DNA from: Tranzscheliella williamsii
Lineage: Eukaryota; Basidiomycota; Ustilaginomycetes; Ustilaginales; Ustilaginaceae
Length of the DNA stretch: 64,000 bases
NCBI GenBank assembly: GCA_023212725.1
Contig: JALBYF010000057.1
Coordinates: 1 to 64,000, forward strand
Direction: 5' to 3'
The notes under the pieces were generated by a model that had not been told where the DNA came from, did no database searches, and was given only the letters and a program-made list of their open reading frames with translations. Below, in pieces: positions 48,101-56,017 of this stretch (positions are counted from its first letter, which is position 1; every line of letters begins with the position of its first letter). The translations under genes were made by a program, and so were the position numbers.

Positions 48101-49133
48101 CCGGCAGAGATTCACACTGGCCGAAATCCCGGTGACGGCACGAGCCCGAGATCTGGTGCTTGCTGTCGTTGAACGCGAGAATCTACCGATGGACGATACC
48201 AAGGGTGGCTGGGTTGTTTTCGACTGCTCGGTCCGATTCGGCATCGAAAGGCCCATGCGGGAGTACGAGATGGTTGCCGATGTGGTCAACGTCCGCGCCG
48301 ATTTGAACACGGACTACTTTCTGCTCAAGAGAACGGAGCTCTCCCCTTATCTATCGTTGCGATCCGTGCCCAGTAGCTCGCCGGCATTGGCAGGCTATGT
48401 CTACATGCAGGATCGGAAGAAGAAGTGGAACCGTCGGTGGATCGAGCTGCGGGATCACTGTCTCTTCCATGCTAAGAACGAGAAGGGCAAGGACGAAATG
48501 GCCATCTGCCAGATCTCGACTTTCGATGTCTATCTTGTGCATGCCTCGACGGTCAAGATGCCCAAAGCGAACGGATTCGCTCTACGCTCGCAGGACAAGA
48601 TCAGCATGTTTGAAAAGCCGGACCAGGACTATATCCACTACTTCTGCCTTACGGATCCTGCAGCGCATCGAGACTGGGTGAGGGCTATCCTCAATGCTCG
48701 CACGTACATGCTGCGCCAGGATCGTGCGGTTCTATTTCAGTCGGACGTGACCAAAGGCGAGGCTGGCGTCCCGGGTGCCGTGGCAAGCGGCGGGGCGTCG
48801 CGCAGTCTATCGCGGCGACTGAGCGGGCGGGCTGATGCTGCCGACGTCGGAAACGGATCTACGCATCCGGCGCCGCTCATCGACAGCAACGCGTTTGCCG
48901 GGCCGTTTGCCAAGGGCAGTTTGCTGGCGGACAAGGCGATCCGGGATGCCAAAGGAGCGCTCCGGGACCATGGCTCGGCTCCGGTTTCGGGAGGCATGGC
49001 AGACCTCAGCCTGCTGGACCGCAACGCGGCGCGGCTGCACGACGCCCGCCGCCGAGAAGAGGCGCTCGAGTGGCAGAGACGCAAGAAAGCCGACGCCCAG
49101 CCGCTCATCGACCTCACCGAGAAACGGCGATAG
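42195..49133 (+). CDS. Large RA-PH adaptor-like protein, 2312 aa
   Basis: This is the longest gene in the window, intronless, starting at ATG 42195 after an open stretch lacking ATG. About 1950 residues are Ser/Pro-rich and probably disordered, with an acidic Asp/Ser/Gly block near residues 1430-1520. A short conserved-looking segment (KAKRIRRRQSKLPRYNSWSDVGLRWV) lies just before it. The folded part is at the C-terminus: a Ras-association-like domain (about 1961-2050; YKVFILSRQRFTLAEIP) and a pleckstrin-homology domain (about 2064-2168; AGYVYMQDRKKKWNRRWIELRD ... FCLTDPAAHRDWVRAI). This RA-PH tandem matches the arrangement of MRL (lamellipodin) and Grb7-type adaptors, which link small GTPases and phosphoinositides to actin. 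A polarity role in the fungus is an inference. An 8-T run near 46055 is in coding sequence and is a potential slippage site. Confidence 0.9.
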   Translation: MQQPLLESYDLARSGSTRASSRNDEELFDTIFPQPPPRSRAQAERLARPSLPSLKYPRHPDFSTSSDVSSQLLSSSTSTDSFAAFSSYPSSSSSLSLLQSLQPLKQTSADSAIDFYSPAPSDGNSADTDHSVSSLDPSHSSEVDTYGPSTPLTAYSLVQTWRPKELSLARKHQATSPAEPFAPLHPSSHSSKPNTDRRDSLVGLGLGDISFGSGNATLTPSLRSTNSRLTRQARGQSSSASPHELRTSSLAQAGQSHAQSGPKQLLLSTSGGPPRNKRFNASRQTDRPVEVVADAKLSSAPSSSSTTSPASASRCTTPLLRSPLPVLPSTPAFASTRSQTPDSSPQLDVEHRFTASAQRFLAQIASTPEYQASEFLDPSRLLSTRFTTSQDVAVIESPSEGIEKDETYHQPAFDFDQPLFSAVSDVAVDHREDDEMSLGSTARESPVTVQAASPNSITLKTRDNGFLASSEKARAASISRRKPPPSHLLLTSSPASSSYERPPSSAGSQQCRAQDSSTARRSHLSAISSPKASPKSSLESSLKPNLESRHYHELQADVPPPTAFFDFEFQQDDPNASTGSKRKSLQGASPVPVQDSLTDSSLADSMEHHVPSFELNPASPLQKQGERVHVETAQRDSALASQASESASSSDFRDSSPEPLTAFEFSPSEAHGSEEEGLSLQTMMGFLQRQQAQGVPEQLRDNGDQTADAPVSALHVAEDVAAESRAAVDDGSKTSGTSDDVSSPNTSPVPSNPASTDMLRVDQTLKDLGSAEPLPPPAAPRFDISIFEDNRRSSPSLSVRPEVDPKADSTASMQKVNVETEPGRQLRPPYSMKQSSHSSPGKLTGTRELPPPSPSENISQEAAGSASEDTPDASAKEDQHMPPSRKSSMVPLPPTFAIRGSSGKDLVQQAAAQLEPEVNATLPSQMLPPGATNSTHVVQSHASHWSSGSESDGGSAKISTRKSFSRNRKSVSNSRKDSIVAPKETTNGSAIVQEDSDRRRNSRGSSKARLSSQTTAAASSTWLKPSAAPVAKRRLFQGLSSLRKKSLPNLSGQFSSAPAEVFAPNVLAANQALTVGRCSLDPTLQAQDYHKPPIVPELSSRPSEGRQGARGLARLRIPSSVPSAPLPSTGAQSQHNEGSSSPLTTQQILAQAKNNVWPENYIGSGVSSAGMSSPYLAADQDTFTPNFFPSRQAPTAPTSRLASRCASPSGPSPSSPVVSYARSNRQTAEPTKSQLVAPAVVTPSISFSQPGQGRPRRRDDVSPPRNLRHLRESSNVSVERSQRQTPDDLFFPGKVASANEERSLDRAMSQRDTVSGQDFSAAQSSPVAKLSVPAVSLSAGENESPPPDKRSRHSRRKVKIDKAKRIRRRQSKLPRYNSWSDVGLRWVSEQGDRAFSVLFVEPLPSTTILQASSVSQGRSVKGGSGGRGGGGDDDDGSDSDTDDYGSSDGGGANGGFSHGGGGDDQEDDDDKSQRGNKDHSDEESDEDEDVSTDEESEDDEGQIATLPHANRAVTKIAARPPATSGGGKRSDEQHDSDSSDDRPLGQLVDDASALQKVLRAQERKRHFFLAQQALEGRTSSGHSRPASSNGRRAAAPAPDPGPVNPNDLTQRLEKVQGRRHKASAAAQIPMQRSQTVARPERGPVAAAERMQMQSNPPVRSTSVRAAPMERRTRPAMLARTPSEAALRSRAMAQNGSTGPSSASPILRGMATLPDLPSNALASVVAAQKAMAHAQAHPTPSSMAQAQALAASATVALQSAAANVLKPGSSPISPTFAEHQKTTSSPLASEGPEHGLRMRHKATASSGHAASLADSAAGIMTRHRSRSVSRAVPPALAINPAAAPPVPDVPRITSASTGPPSSASPRMPHFGVFGALSSAAMHTGRPSEEASRAAEMSLDYSSNSTHGDSNHAHSNYAHSSQAHSNHAYSNHAHSNHAHLQRAPSTHAATANPADVTQSAPRLQYKVFILSRQRFTLAEIPVTARARDLVLAVVERENLPMDDTKGGWVVFDCSVRFGIERPMREYEMVADVVNVRADLNTDYFLLKRTELSPYLSLRSVPSSSPALAGYVYMQDRKKKWNRRWIELRDHCLFHAKNEKGKDEMAICQISTFDVYLVHASTVKMPKANGFALRSQDKISMFEKPDQDYIHYFCLTDPAAHRDWVRAILNARTYMLRQDRAVLFQSDVTKGEAGVPGAVASGGASRSLSRRLSGRADAADVGNGSTHPAPLIDSNAFAGPFAKGSLLADKAIRDAKGALRDHGSAPVSGGMADLSLLDRNAARLHDARRREEALEWQRRKKADAQPLIDLTEKRR
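46464..46700 (+). repeat. Acidic Gly/Asp/Ser low-complexity tract
   Basis: The coding sequence here is a run of GAT/GAC/GAG and GGC/GGT/GGA codons, encoding GGGGDDDDGSDSDTDD and DEESDEDEDVSTDEE. It lies in the disordered part of the RA-PH protein. The repeat is imperfect and trinucleotide-like. Confidence 0.8.
47917..48006 (+). repeat. 15-bp coding minisatellite, six copies
   Basis: The unit agcaaccatgcgcac occurs six times in tandem and encodes SNHAH repeats with small changes (SNYAH, SSQAH, SNHAY). It lies immediately before the RA-PH module of the large protein and keeps the frame. Such His-rich tracts often vary in copy number between strains. Confidence 0.9.
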
Positions 49134-49437
49134 CGCCACAGCCACCCCACCCGCCGCGACCCCACACCTCATGTATACTAGACCCCAGACGCCGACGACA
49201 AGAAGCGGCACATTGTCACACTGCCAGCTCTGTGCTACGTCTGCGCCTGTGCCGCTTAGCCTTGCCACTCACCGCCGTCGCTGGCTGTGCGCCTCTGAGG
49301 GTACTGTGACGTCGCACAGTCGTAGCCCGCCGCGCAGTCTGTCATGTACTATGCAGACGTTGCAGGCAGGAAGAGCGCAATAACACAACCTATCTACGGC
49401 AGAAGGGAAGAGATGGCGTACATGGCAGCGCTCTGGC
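49134..49437. other. Convergent 3' region between RA-PH gene and MAK11
   Basis: Only 304 bp separate the two stop codons. It is presumed 3' untranslated sequence of both genes; nothing else is seen. Confidence 0.5.
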
Positions 49438-49622
49438 TCACTCGACCTCGTCCTCGTCCTCGTCCTCGTCCTCTTCTTCGCCCTCGTTCTCATCTTCATC
49501 TTCCTCTTCGTCCTCGGGGTCTTCCGAGTCGTCCGCTACGATCTCGTCGTCGTCCTCGTCGTCGTCATCGTTGTCGTCCTCGTCGTCGTCATCGTCATCG
49601 TCATCGTCGCTGCCTTGGAGGA
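49438..49622 (-). repeat. Acidic Asp/Glu codon repeat
   Basis: The last 60 codons of MAK11 form an imperfect trinucleotide-like array of GAC, GAT and GAG. On the plus strand this appears as cgtcct and cgtcat runs. Length variation between strains is likely. Confidence 0.85.
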
Positions 49623-51351
49623 GGGTCTCAATCTCGGCGAGGTCGATGCCTTTGGCCTGTGCGTCGCGGAGGGCCTTTTCGAGCGCCTTGAGCTCGTTGT
49701 CCTCTGCGGCGACGTCGATGTCGTCGGAGGAAGCTTCTTGGTCGGAGGCGTGGTCGGAGGGGATGAGGTCGTCTGTCTGGTCGGGGAGTGGGTGGGAGGG
49801 GGAGGCGGGGAGACCGACGGCGGTGAGGCAGGTGAGGCGGGTGCCGCGGGTGTCGAAGTGGGCGGCGGGAGCGACGGCGGGAGCGGCGAGCGCGTGCGCT
49901 TGCAGCGAGCGCGGCCGGCTCGAGAGACCCGCGACGATGCGCGCCAGGTCAAAGACGCGGATCAGACCGTCGGACGAGATGGTCACCGCCGCATAGCCGA
50001 CGCGCGCCTCTCCCCCCACCGCCACCGGCAGCACGCACACCGACCGCACCCGGTTCCCGTGCCCCACCAGCCGCCCCACCTCGGCCAGCCCACCCACCTC
50101 GTCCGCATCCTCATCGTCATCGTCCGACTCCTCCCCGTCCTCGCCATCCTCGCCGTCCTCACCATCCGCATCGTCAGCCTGGGGCTTGCTCCGCTTCGTA
50201 GGCTTGGTCGCTTGATCGGCGCTTTCCACCTCGGCGTCGAGATCAAAGACCTTGACGATGCCCTCTTCCAGGCCGGCGAAGAGAAGCTCCCTCTCGGTGC
50301 CGGCGGCATCCTTGACGCGGAAGAAGCAGACGTCGCCGATCCTCTTCTTTTCCTCGAGCTCGGCGAGTTTGGTCATGTCGGTCTTGAAGATCATGGCTTG
50401 GCGGTAGGCGAGGACGACGAAGCGGGAGCCGCGGGTGTCCCAGCGGACGAGGTCTGCCTCGACGCCGATGCGGGTGGAGGCGGCGGGTTGGCCGCGCATG
50501 AGGTCCCACATGCGGATGGTGCGGTCAGCGCCTACGCTGAGGGCGAGGCGGCCAGAGGGGTGGGGTGCGGCGGCGTTGATGCGGCCGATGTGGCCCTTGA
50601 GTGTGCGGAGGAGGGCCCAGTCGCGGGTGCGGTAGAGATTGATATGGGCGTCGGCGCTGGCGGTGAGCAGGTAGGTGCGGGAGGCGAAGACGAGCGAGGT
50701 GATGGTGCCCTCGTGGCCGGTGAGCTGGCCGACCTCGCGCTGTTTGCGCAGGTCCCACACCTTGACGATCTCGTCGGTGCCGCCGGTGGCGAGCCACTTG
50801 GAGTCAGCCCCGGCGGTGGCCACGGTGCGGATCGACGAGATATGCGCCGGGAACGTGAACACCGGCTTGAGGCTGACCTCGAACGTGGCGCCGTCGCCGT
50901 CGGCGTTACTCGGCGCCACGCTCGCCTCCAGCCCGTACAGCAGGCGCTCGTACGATCCTGCGATAATCTTGAACTTGGCTGTCGCGGGCGGCGGCTGGAT
51001 GAGCAGCGCGCCCACAGGAGCATGCGACGCCCCTGCCGCCTTGCCCTTCTGCTGCCGCCGCGCCAGCTTCTCCACATCCTGCTGCGCCTTCCGCTCCGCA
51101 GCTGCACTCCGCTTCTCCTCGTCCGCCGCTGCCTTCTTCGCCTGGATGAACGCATGCTTCGTCTTCGGCTTCCGCTCGTCCTTCGCACGCGTGCGTGGCG
51201 GCACCCGCTTCTTGCCCCCCACCCCCGCCTCTGGCACCTCCGTCCGCTGCTTCTTCACCGACTTTCGGTACACCGTCGCCGACGACCCTGCGCCGCCAGA
51301 CTCCCTCGAGCCCGACCCCCCGCTAGTATATCCTCGCTTCTGCCCGGCCAT
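49438..51351 (-). CDS. MAK11: MAK11/PAK1IP1 WD40 ribosome biogenesis factor
   Basis: MAK11 acts in nuclear pre-60S assembly. The 637-residue intronless frame starts at ATG 51351. A basic N-terminus with many Lys/Arg and Ala precedes the WD40 repeats (about residues 140-470), which include FPAHISSIRTVA, TGGTDEIVKVWDL, GHEGTITSL, TLKGHIGRINAAAPHPSG and GADRTIRMWDLMRG. This order (HxxxI / KVWD / GHxGxIN / HP / DRTxRxWDL) matches PAK1IP1/MAK11. The propeller is interrupted by an acidic insert (DDDDEDADEVGG). The last 80 residues are almost only Asp and Glu, a long acidic tail. Third-position bases switch between G and C in blocks along the gene. A long antisense frame (49615-51378 plus) arises from this composition and is not a gene. 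Confidence 0.92.
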   Translation of the reverse strand: MAGQKRGYTSGGSGSRESGGAGSSATVYRKSVKKQRTEVPEAGVGGKKRVPPRTRAKDERKPKTKHAFIQAKKAAADEEKRSAAAERKAQQDVEKLARRQQKGKAAGASHAPVGALLIQPPPATAKFKIIAGSYERLLYGLEASVAPSNADGDGATFEVSLKPVFTFPAHISSIRTVATAGADSKWLATGGTDEIVKVWDLRKQREVGQLTGHEGTITSLVFASRTYLLTASADAHINLYRTRDWALLRTLKGHIGRINAAAPHPSGRLALSVGADRTIRMWDLMRGQPAASTRIGVEADLVRWDTRGSRFVVLAYRQAMIFKTDMTKLAELEEKKRIGDVCFFRVKDAAGTERELLFAGLEEGIVKVFDLDAEVESADQATKPTKRSKPQADDADGEDGEDGEDGEESDDDDEDADEVGGLAEVGRLVGHGNRVRSVCVLPVAVGGEARVGYAAVTISSDGLIRVFDLARIVAGLSSRPRSLQAHALAAPAVAPAAHFDTRGTRLTCLTAVGLPASPSHPLPDQTDDLIPSDHASDQEASSDDIDVAAEDNELKALEKALRDAQAKGIDLAEIETLLQGSDDDDDDDDDEDDNDDDDEDDDEIVADDSEDPEDEEEDEDENEGEEEDEDEDEDEVE

Positions 51352-51905
51352 GATGCTGTAGAGTCGTCACTGCAGTGATGGATGAGTGGATTGACAAAGC
51401 ACTTTCTTCTTCTGGCTCAACTCGCCTCACGCGAAATTTTCAGAAACGCTGCCAACAATCACGATTTCGGATGTCGGCAAACGGCGTTCGGCGGCAGAAC
51501 GGATCTAACACATGGCGCGTCGACCACTCAGCCTATATTAGCGGCACACGGCTGGCCGGCGAGACAAAGGGAGGAGAGCTATGCAGTTGGAAGCGACACA
51601 AATACAGAATGAACGGGCGAGAGCATGCAGGCCAGAAGGAGGCGGTCGTGGGGAGGGGTGGCGGCAGGAAGAGTGGCGGTCTCCACCAGAAAAGAGATGG
51701 ACTTGGGGCCGCCATCCGCCGCAAAACGCGGAATGAAGGGAAACAAGGCGGGCAGGGGAAAGAAGAAGGCTTGCGTCCGTAACCTAATAAGGAAGTGGGT
51801 CGGTCGAGCGCTGAGCTGGACGGTCATGAAGCGGATATGTAAAAGCAGCCTTGGCAACGTGGGTGGATACCAAGCTGGATGGAGCACAGCGGCAGGATGA
51901 AACGG
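51352..51905. other. MAK11 promoter and UBL3-like 3' flank
   Basis: No gene is recognised in this 554 bp. It carries the MAK11 promoter and the 3' UTR of the gene that ends at 51906. Plus-strand frames here have no family. Confidence 0.4.
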
Positions 51906-52512
51906 TTAGCAGATAACGCAGCTGCAGCCAGGCGTGGGCTGGTCGGAGGGTGACGCGCTTTGGCGTTCGACGGACACCTTAGTGCGCGAAGGTGCTGTAA
52001 GATGGATGTGCAGATGGCGTAGGTTGAGTCAGGACATGGGTGGGCCAATGGACTAGATGCGGGGTGCGGGATGGGGTGGGTTACTTACCTTCGTCGACCT
52101 TGTTGGTCTGCTCCTGGGGCAGGACAGAACGGACGACTAGGTGGACGACGGTCGTGGCGCCGAGCATGCAGCCTCGCGATGCCAGCGTAAGCGCTGGGTC
52201 GTCCAGGATGTGGCCCAAATGGAGGATGCGTAGGAAGGCTGCTGAGTCGGGTCTGGGCTGGGGCCAGTCCTGCGGCCAGTCTGACCAGATCCTGTTCCTC
52301 ACCTCCGCTACGGTGTCCTGAGGGTCGAATTTCCAGATGCTTCGTTGGCCTCCGACAAGGAGCGTTTCGAGGTAGACGCTAGACGGAGACATCCTGCTTG
52401 ATTTCTGAGAAGAGACCGACGGCATCTGTTGGTGGCGAGCAGACAGCGAAGGCTGAACAGGCGGAGCGGCTCTGTTGGTGGGGACCGAGGTGGCTGCCGT
52501 CAAGCTGCTCAT
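51906..52512 (-). CDS. UBL3/MUB-like ubiquitin-fold protein with CAAX prenylation box
   Basis: Two exons on the minus strand, 52089-52512 and 51906-51994, join in frame (G|GTAAGT...TTACAG|CA) to 170 residues. The first exon is a ubiquitin-like fold of the UBL3/Rad60-SLD_2 type: LLVGGQRSIWKFDPQDTVAEV, SDWPQDWPQ, LRILHLGHIL and TTVVHLVVRS, in the order of UBL3. The short second exon ends CSCVIC and stop: the last four residues CVIC are a CAAX box, with an upstream Cys that could be palmitoylated, as in UBL3 and plant MUB proteins, which recruit E2 enzymes to membranes. The N-terminal 50 residues are Ser/Pro-rich and low-confidence. ATG 52512 is the first in-frame ATG; a 5' exon is possible. Confidence 0.85.
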
Positions 52513-54052
52513 GGCGCGGACGGCAGACTGGTCCTTCACCAGCGCGGGGAGAGAGGCGGCGCTCGTCTGTGTGATAGTTGCCTGAACAGAAGGCCAATGC
52601 TCTGCTCAGCTGCCGAAGGTCAATGCTCAGCTCAGCTAGAGAAGGTAGGGGTCCTGTCTGGCCGGGAATGGCTGAACGGTGCACTTGCGATGGATGGCGC
52701 GCAGTACAAAGCTTGATGAGCGGAAACTAGGATCTGGCTCTGCTGCGCAACGCTTGCTATGCTAGGTGATTTCGATAGGATGTGATCGATGCGAGCGAGC
52801 TGGTGACAACGCCAGAGCAAGTTGGTGACTTAATGAAAGGTGACTACTCTCGACGCTTGTCGGTGTCGCAAGGCTAGTCCCAAGCTGTTGCTTCCGAAAC
52901 AAACTGCCTCAGCAGAAGGCGAGCTTTGGACGTGTGTAGAAAAGTGCAATGGTGGCCAACGGGGAGCAAGCGGAGTGGGGCCACTCCCACGCTGCATCTC
53001 TGTTCTCGGCAGAGCCTCGGCAGCTTACCTCCACTGCTCTCACGCTGATGCTTCGCACTCACTTGGAATTGCAATTGTGATGTGCTGCGCTCGCGGGTCC
53101 TGGACCCTCTTGCCCTTTCCAACAACGAAACAATGCGCAGCAGAGAATAAGAATTCACAGCTTACCCTCGTTCATGGCAACTTCAAGCGCGGGATTGTAT
53201 CCTTTGGGCCCAAATCATCTTATCAGGTCAGCTGCTCATGCAGACCTGCCATGTCGAAATTAGCACACGGTATACACTAAACGTGGCGGCTCGCCCGACC
53301 CGCGCCACAGCAAACCGACGAACGCTTGGGGGACCGCTAACCAACGCTTGGGGAGGCCGCTCGGTCCTTGAATGCCATCAAGGCTACGTCGCTGGCACAC
53401 AGAGCAGAGGGGCGCTCATGAGTCAAGGTCAGCCTCTGCAGCAGACTCGCCAAGTTTCCAAGTGTCTGGGCTTAGTCGTTTTCAACAGCCGGCATCATAT
53501 TGGCGCCCCTTCATGCCTAAGCAGCACTGCATCTGACTATCGGTACCGTCGCAGGCTGGACGAGGTGCCGGTCAACAAAACGCGCGGCCTGACTCCGCTT
53601 ACGCGCTTACGCGGCCCGTTTCGTTAACTGTCCTGCACTTGGCAGAGGATACAGGTGAGTGACGACAACAGGTGAGATAAGCATGTGCCTATTCAGCCAC
53701 TCGAATCGCACGAGACTGTCACCGCTTGCTACAGCCAGAAGCGCTTTCGATTTTCGCAGGAATTCCTGCAGACGGCCTCTCAGGAACCCGTGCCATTATG
53801 GTGTTGCTTGGCATTCCCATCTCAGATGTGCCAAACCACCAGTCACAAAGCTTCCACGGACTCCGAATCTATGCATGCGGTGTCATAGCCGTCTTGGCAT
53901 CGCTACCGTGGCTGCACAACCGCTCACATCGGTCTGTCTGCGTTCGAGCAGGGACGAGAGCTGGCTCGATGGTCACGTGCTGAAAGGAACAGATACGAAA
54001 CAGAAGGTTCATGCCGAGCCGCCCTGTTGCGCGGGGAGCAAACCGACCGCCG
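52513..54052. other. Intergenic, no gene recognised
   Basis: About 1.5 kb between the start of the UBL3-like gene and the 3' end of the epoxide hydrolase, both on the minus strand. The proximal part is the promoter of the former. Several short open frames on the plus strand show no family features. Confidence 0.45.
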
Positions 54053-55339
54053 TCAGAGCTTGCTGCGAAGTCGAGCAAGCATGCCTGCGCCCTTCTTCTC
54101 GTTCGGCAGGACACTGCCGTCCACCCACTCCTTGAATGTGCCGACCACAACGCCAGGCACTTCGTTCTGTACCCAGTGTCCGCTTCCCGCAACTTCGACA
54201 AACTGGGTCTGGGGCACGTGCTTCTCCATGGTCCTTCCCAGTGTGGGAGGTACCGCTACGTCGTTCTGCGGTTGGATCAGCAGGGCAGGCAGCGTCTCTG
54301 GCAGCGTCTTGCTCGTCAACGCTTGGTCCTCCTCCCAGTTGACCTGACGTGTTCGATACCAGCTGAGCGGACCCTCCATGCCCCGGCTGCGGAAGACGCG
54401 GACGTAGCGATCCAACTCCTGCTGGTCAAAGATCAGCTTTCCAAGGAACGCCGTTGGGATGTCGGCAAATTCAGGTCGTGTCAAGAGCTTCTCCAGCTTG
54501 CCTTCCAGATGCCAGTCACGCAGCTCCTCCAGATTCGTCGAGTCGGCACTGAAGAGTCCCGGGATCATATAGATGAGCGCCAAGAAGCGTTCCAGCTACC
54601 GACATCGGCAGATAGCAAGCCAGGCGGATCAGATCCATCCTTGTCAGTTGGTAAACAGCCGGTCAGGTCGCGAGGTTACTTGGTCACGATGCAAACGACT
54701 CACGTGTTGCTCAATGATTTTGGTGCTGCGCTCCTCTGAGAAAAACTTCTGATAGCCAAAATTGGGCAATCGGGTGAGCACCTGGTCGATCGAAAGCGGC
54801 TTCGAGTTAGGCGGCTGAAAGGGGACACAGAGGCCACAGACGCCCATGACGCGTTCCGGATGCCATTGGGCAAATCTCCATGCGAGCCAAGAGCCCCAGT
54901 CATGGCCGAGCACGATCACTCGACCTTTCTTACCGTCGGATGTGAGATGCTCGCCACCGTACGTGGCGCCCTTGGCTGCGCGAGCGTGGTCGAGCAGACC
55001 GACGAGGTCGTTGGAGATGGCGCGGCCGCCGTACTCGGCGAGTCGCGACCCTCCGGGCGTGTCGACGGCGGTGGGCGGTGCCGAGGAGAGGCCGTAGCCC
55101 AGCAGATCGGGGATGATCAGCCGGAAGCCGGCCGAGGTCAGCGGTGCCACGACGCTGCGCCAGCCGTGCGAAAAGTCAGGAAAGCCATGCAGCACTAGCA
55201 CGGTAGCGCGCTCGGGCACGCCCGCAGGCGGCCGGTGCTCCAGATAGTGGTAGCGGCGCTGCGTCGGGACCGCGTCAGGCCGCGACGGCGGCGAGCTCAG
55301 CGGCGTCACGTAGAAGCGCGACGCTTTGGGGTCCATCAT
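54053..55339 (-). CDS. Epoxide hydrolase, soluble alpha/beta-hydrolase type
   Basis: Predicted epoxide hydrolase that opens epoxides to diols, or a related alpha/beta hydrolase. Two exons on the minus strand, 54704-55339 and 54053-54595, join in phase 0 (CAC|GTGAGT...GTAG|CTG) to 392 residues from ATG 55339 (or 55336). Motifs: VLVLHGFPDFSHGWR (HGxP oxyanion motif, about residue 50), GHDWGSW with the nucleophile Asp at 147, RFAQWHPERV, and GSGHWVQNEVP with the catalytic His at about 352. The Asp nucleophile, rather than Ser, and the FPD...W pattern place it with epoxide hydrolases or haloalkane dehalogenases. The frame is open above the first ATG to 55465, so a longer N-terminus is possible. 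Confidence 0.88.
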
Positions 55340-56017
55340 GATGTAGCCGGCAGGGTCAACCAAGGAGACGCTTTCTGTATGCAAGGCGAGAGGGACGGTC
55401 CACCCAAAAGCTGCGTTCTCAGCAGTAAGAGGAGCAACCAGATCCACCTCCGGCTCCCGGACCACTCTGTTGACCCGAGAGGCCGGTCAGCCAAGAATGT
55501 GGTGCTCCCCGCGCTGGATACTATTTCGTCTCCGCTCTCTGTTACGTTCACGGACGGCGTTCTATTCCGCCGTGGCTTGGAACTCAACGCTACATAACGC
55601 GTCAGAGCTGCAGAGGGGCGCGCAGATGGATGTCTCCCTTGCATGACCCCACAATAACGCACAAGCAGGCACAGGTATATTCAGCTTGCCTCTCTTTCAA
55701 GCGGTCCTGGCTCCTTCTTTCCGCATCCCAGCTTGCCCAGGTCGACCACCGGCGATTGGGACCTCGCCATCTGCACCTCGACGCGCGCCATTGCTTCGCC
55801 ATTGCTTCGAACACGACCGGCATTCCAAAAGAGTCAGTCAACCTCCTGAGCGCTACCGCCCGCGGCCGGCCTGGAAGTTGGTCGCAAGATAGGCTCTACA
55901 ACAGGCGGTCCGCTGCCGGCTCGCGAACAGCGCCAAGGTGGGTTCAGATCGGCAGCGAAAGCGGACACTGCGATCGTGTCTGTTGTGTCGGCCACGGCTG
56001 CGCGGTTCCTCGCAGCT
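55340..56017. other. Divergent promoter of epoxide hydrolase and glucoamylase
   Basis: The two genes diverge from this 678-bp stretch, which must hold both promoters. No operator-like repeat stands out. The leader just before the glucoamylase start is GC-rich and open in frame without ATG. Confidence 0.45.

Noticed and set aside
49615..51378. 587-codon plus-strand frame opposite MAK11
   Set aside because: It is an antisense shadow of a GC-rich gene with strong third-position bias; the minus strand encodes clear WD40 repeats.
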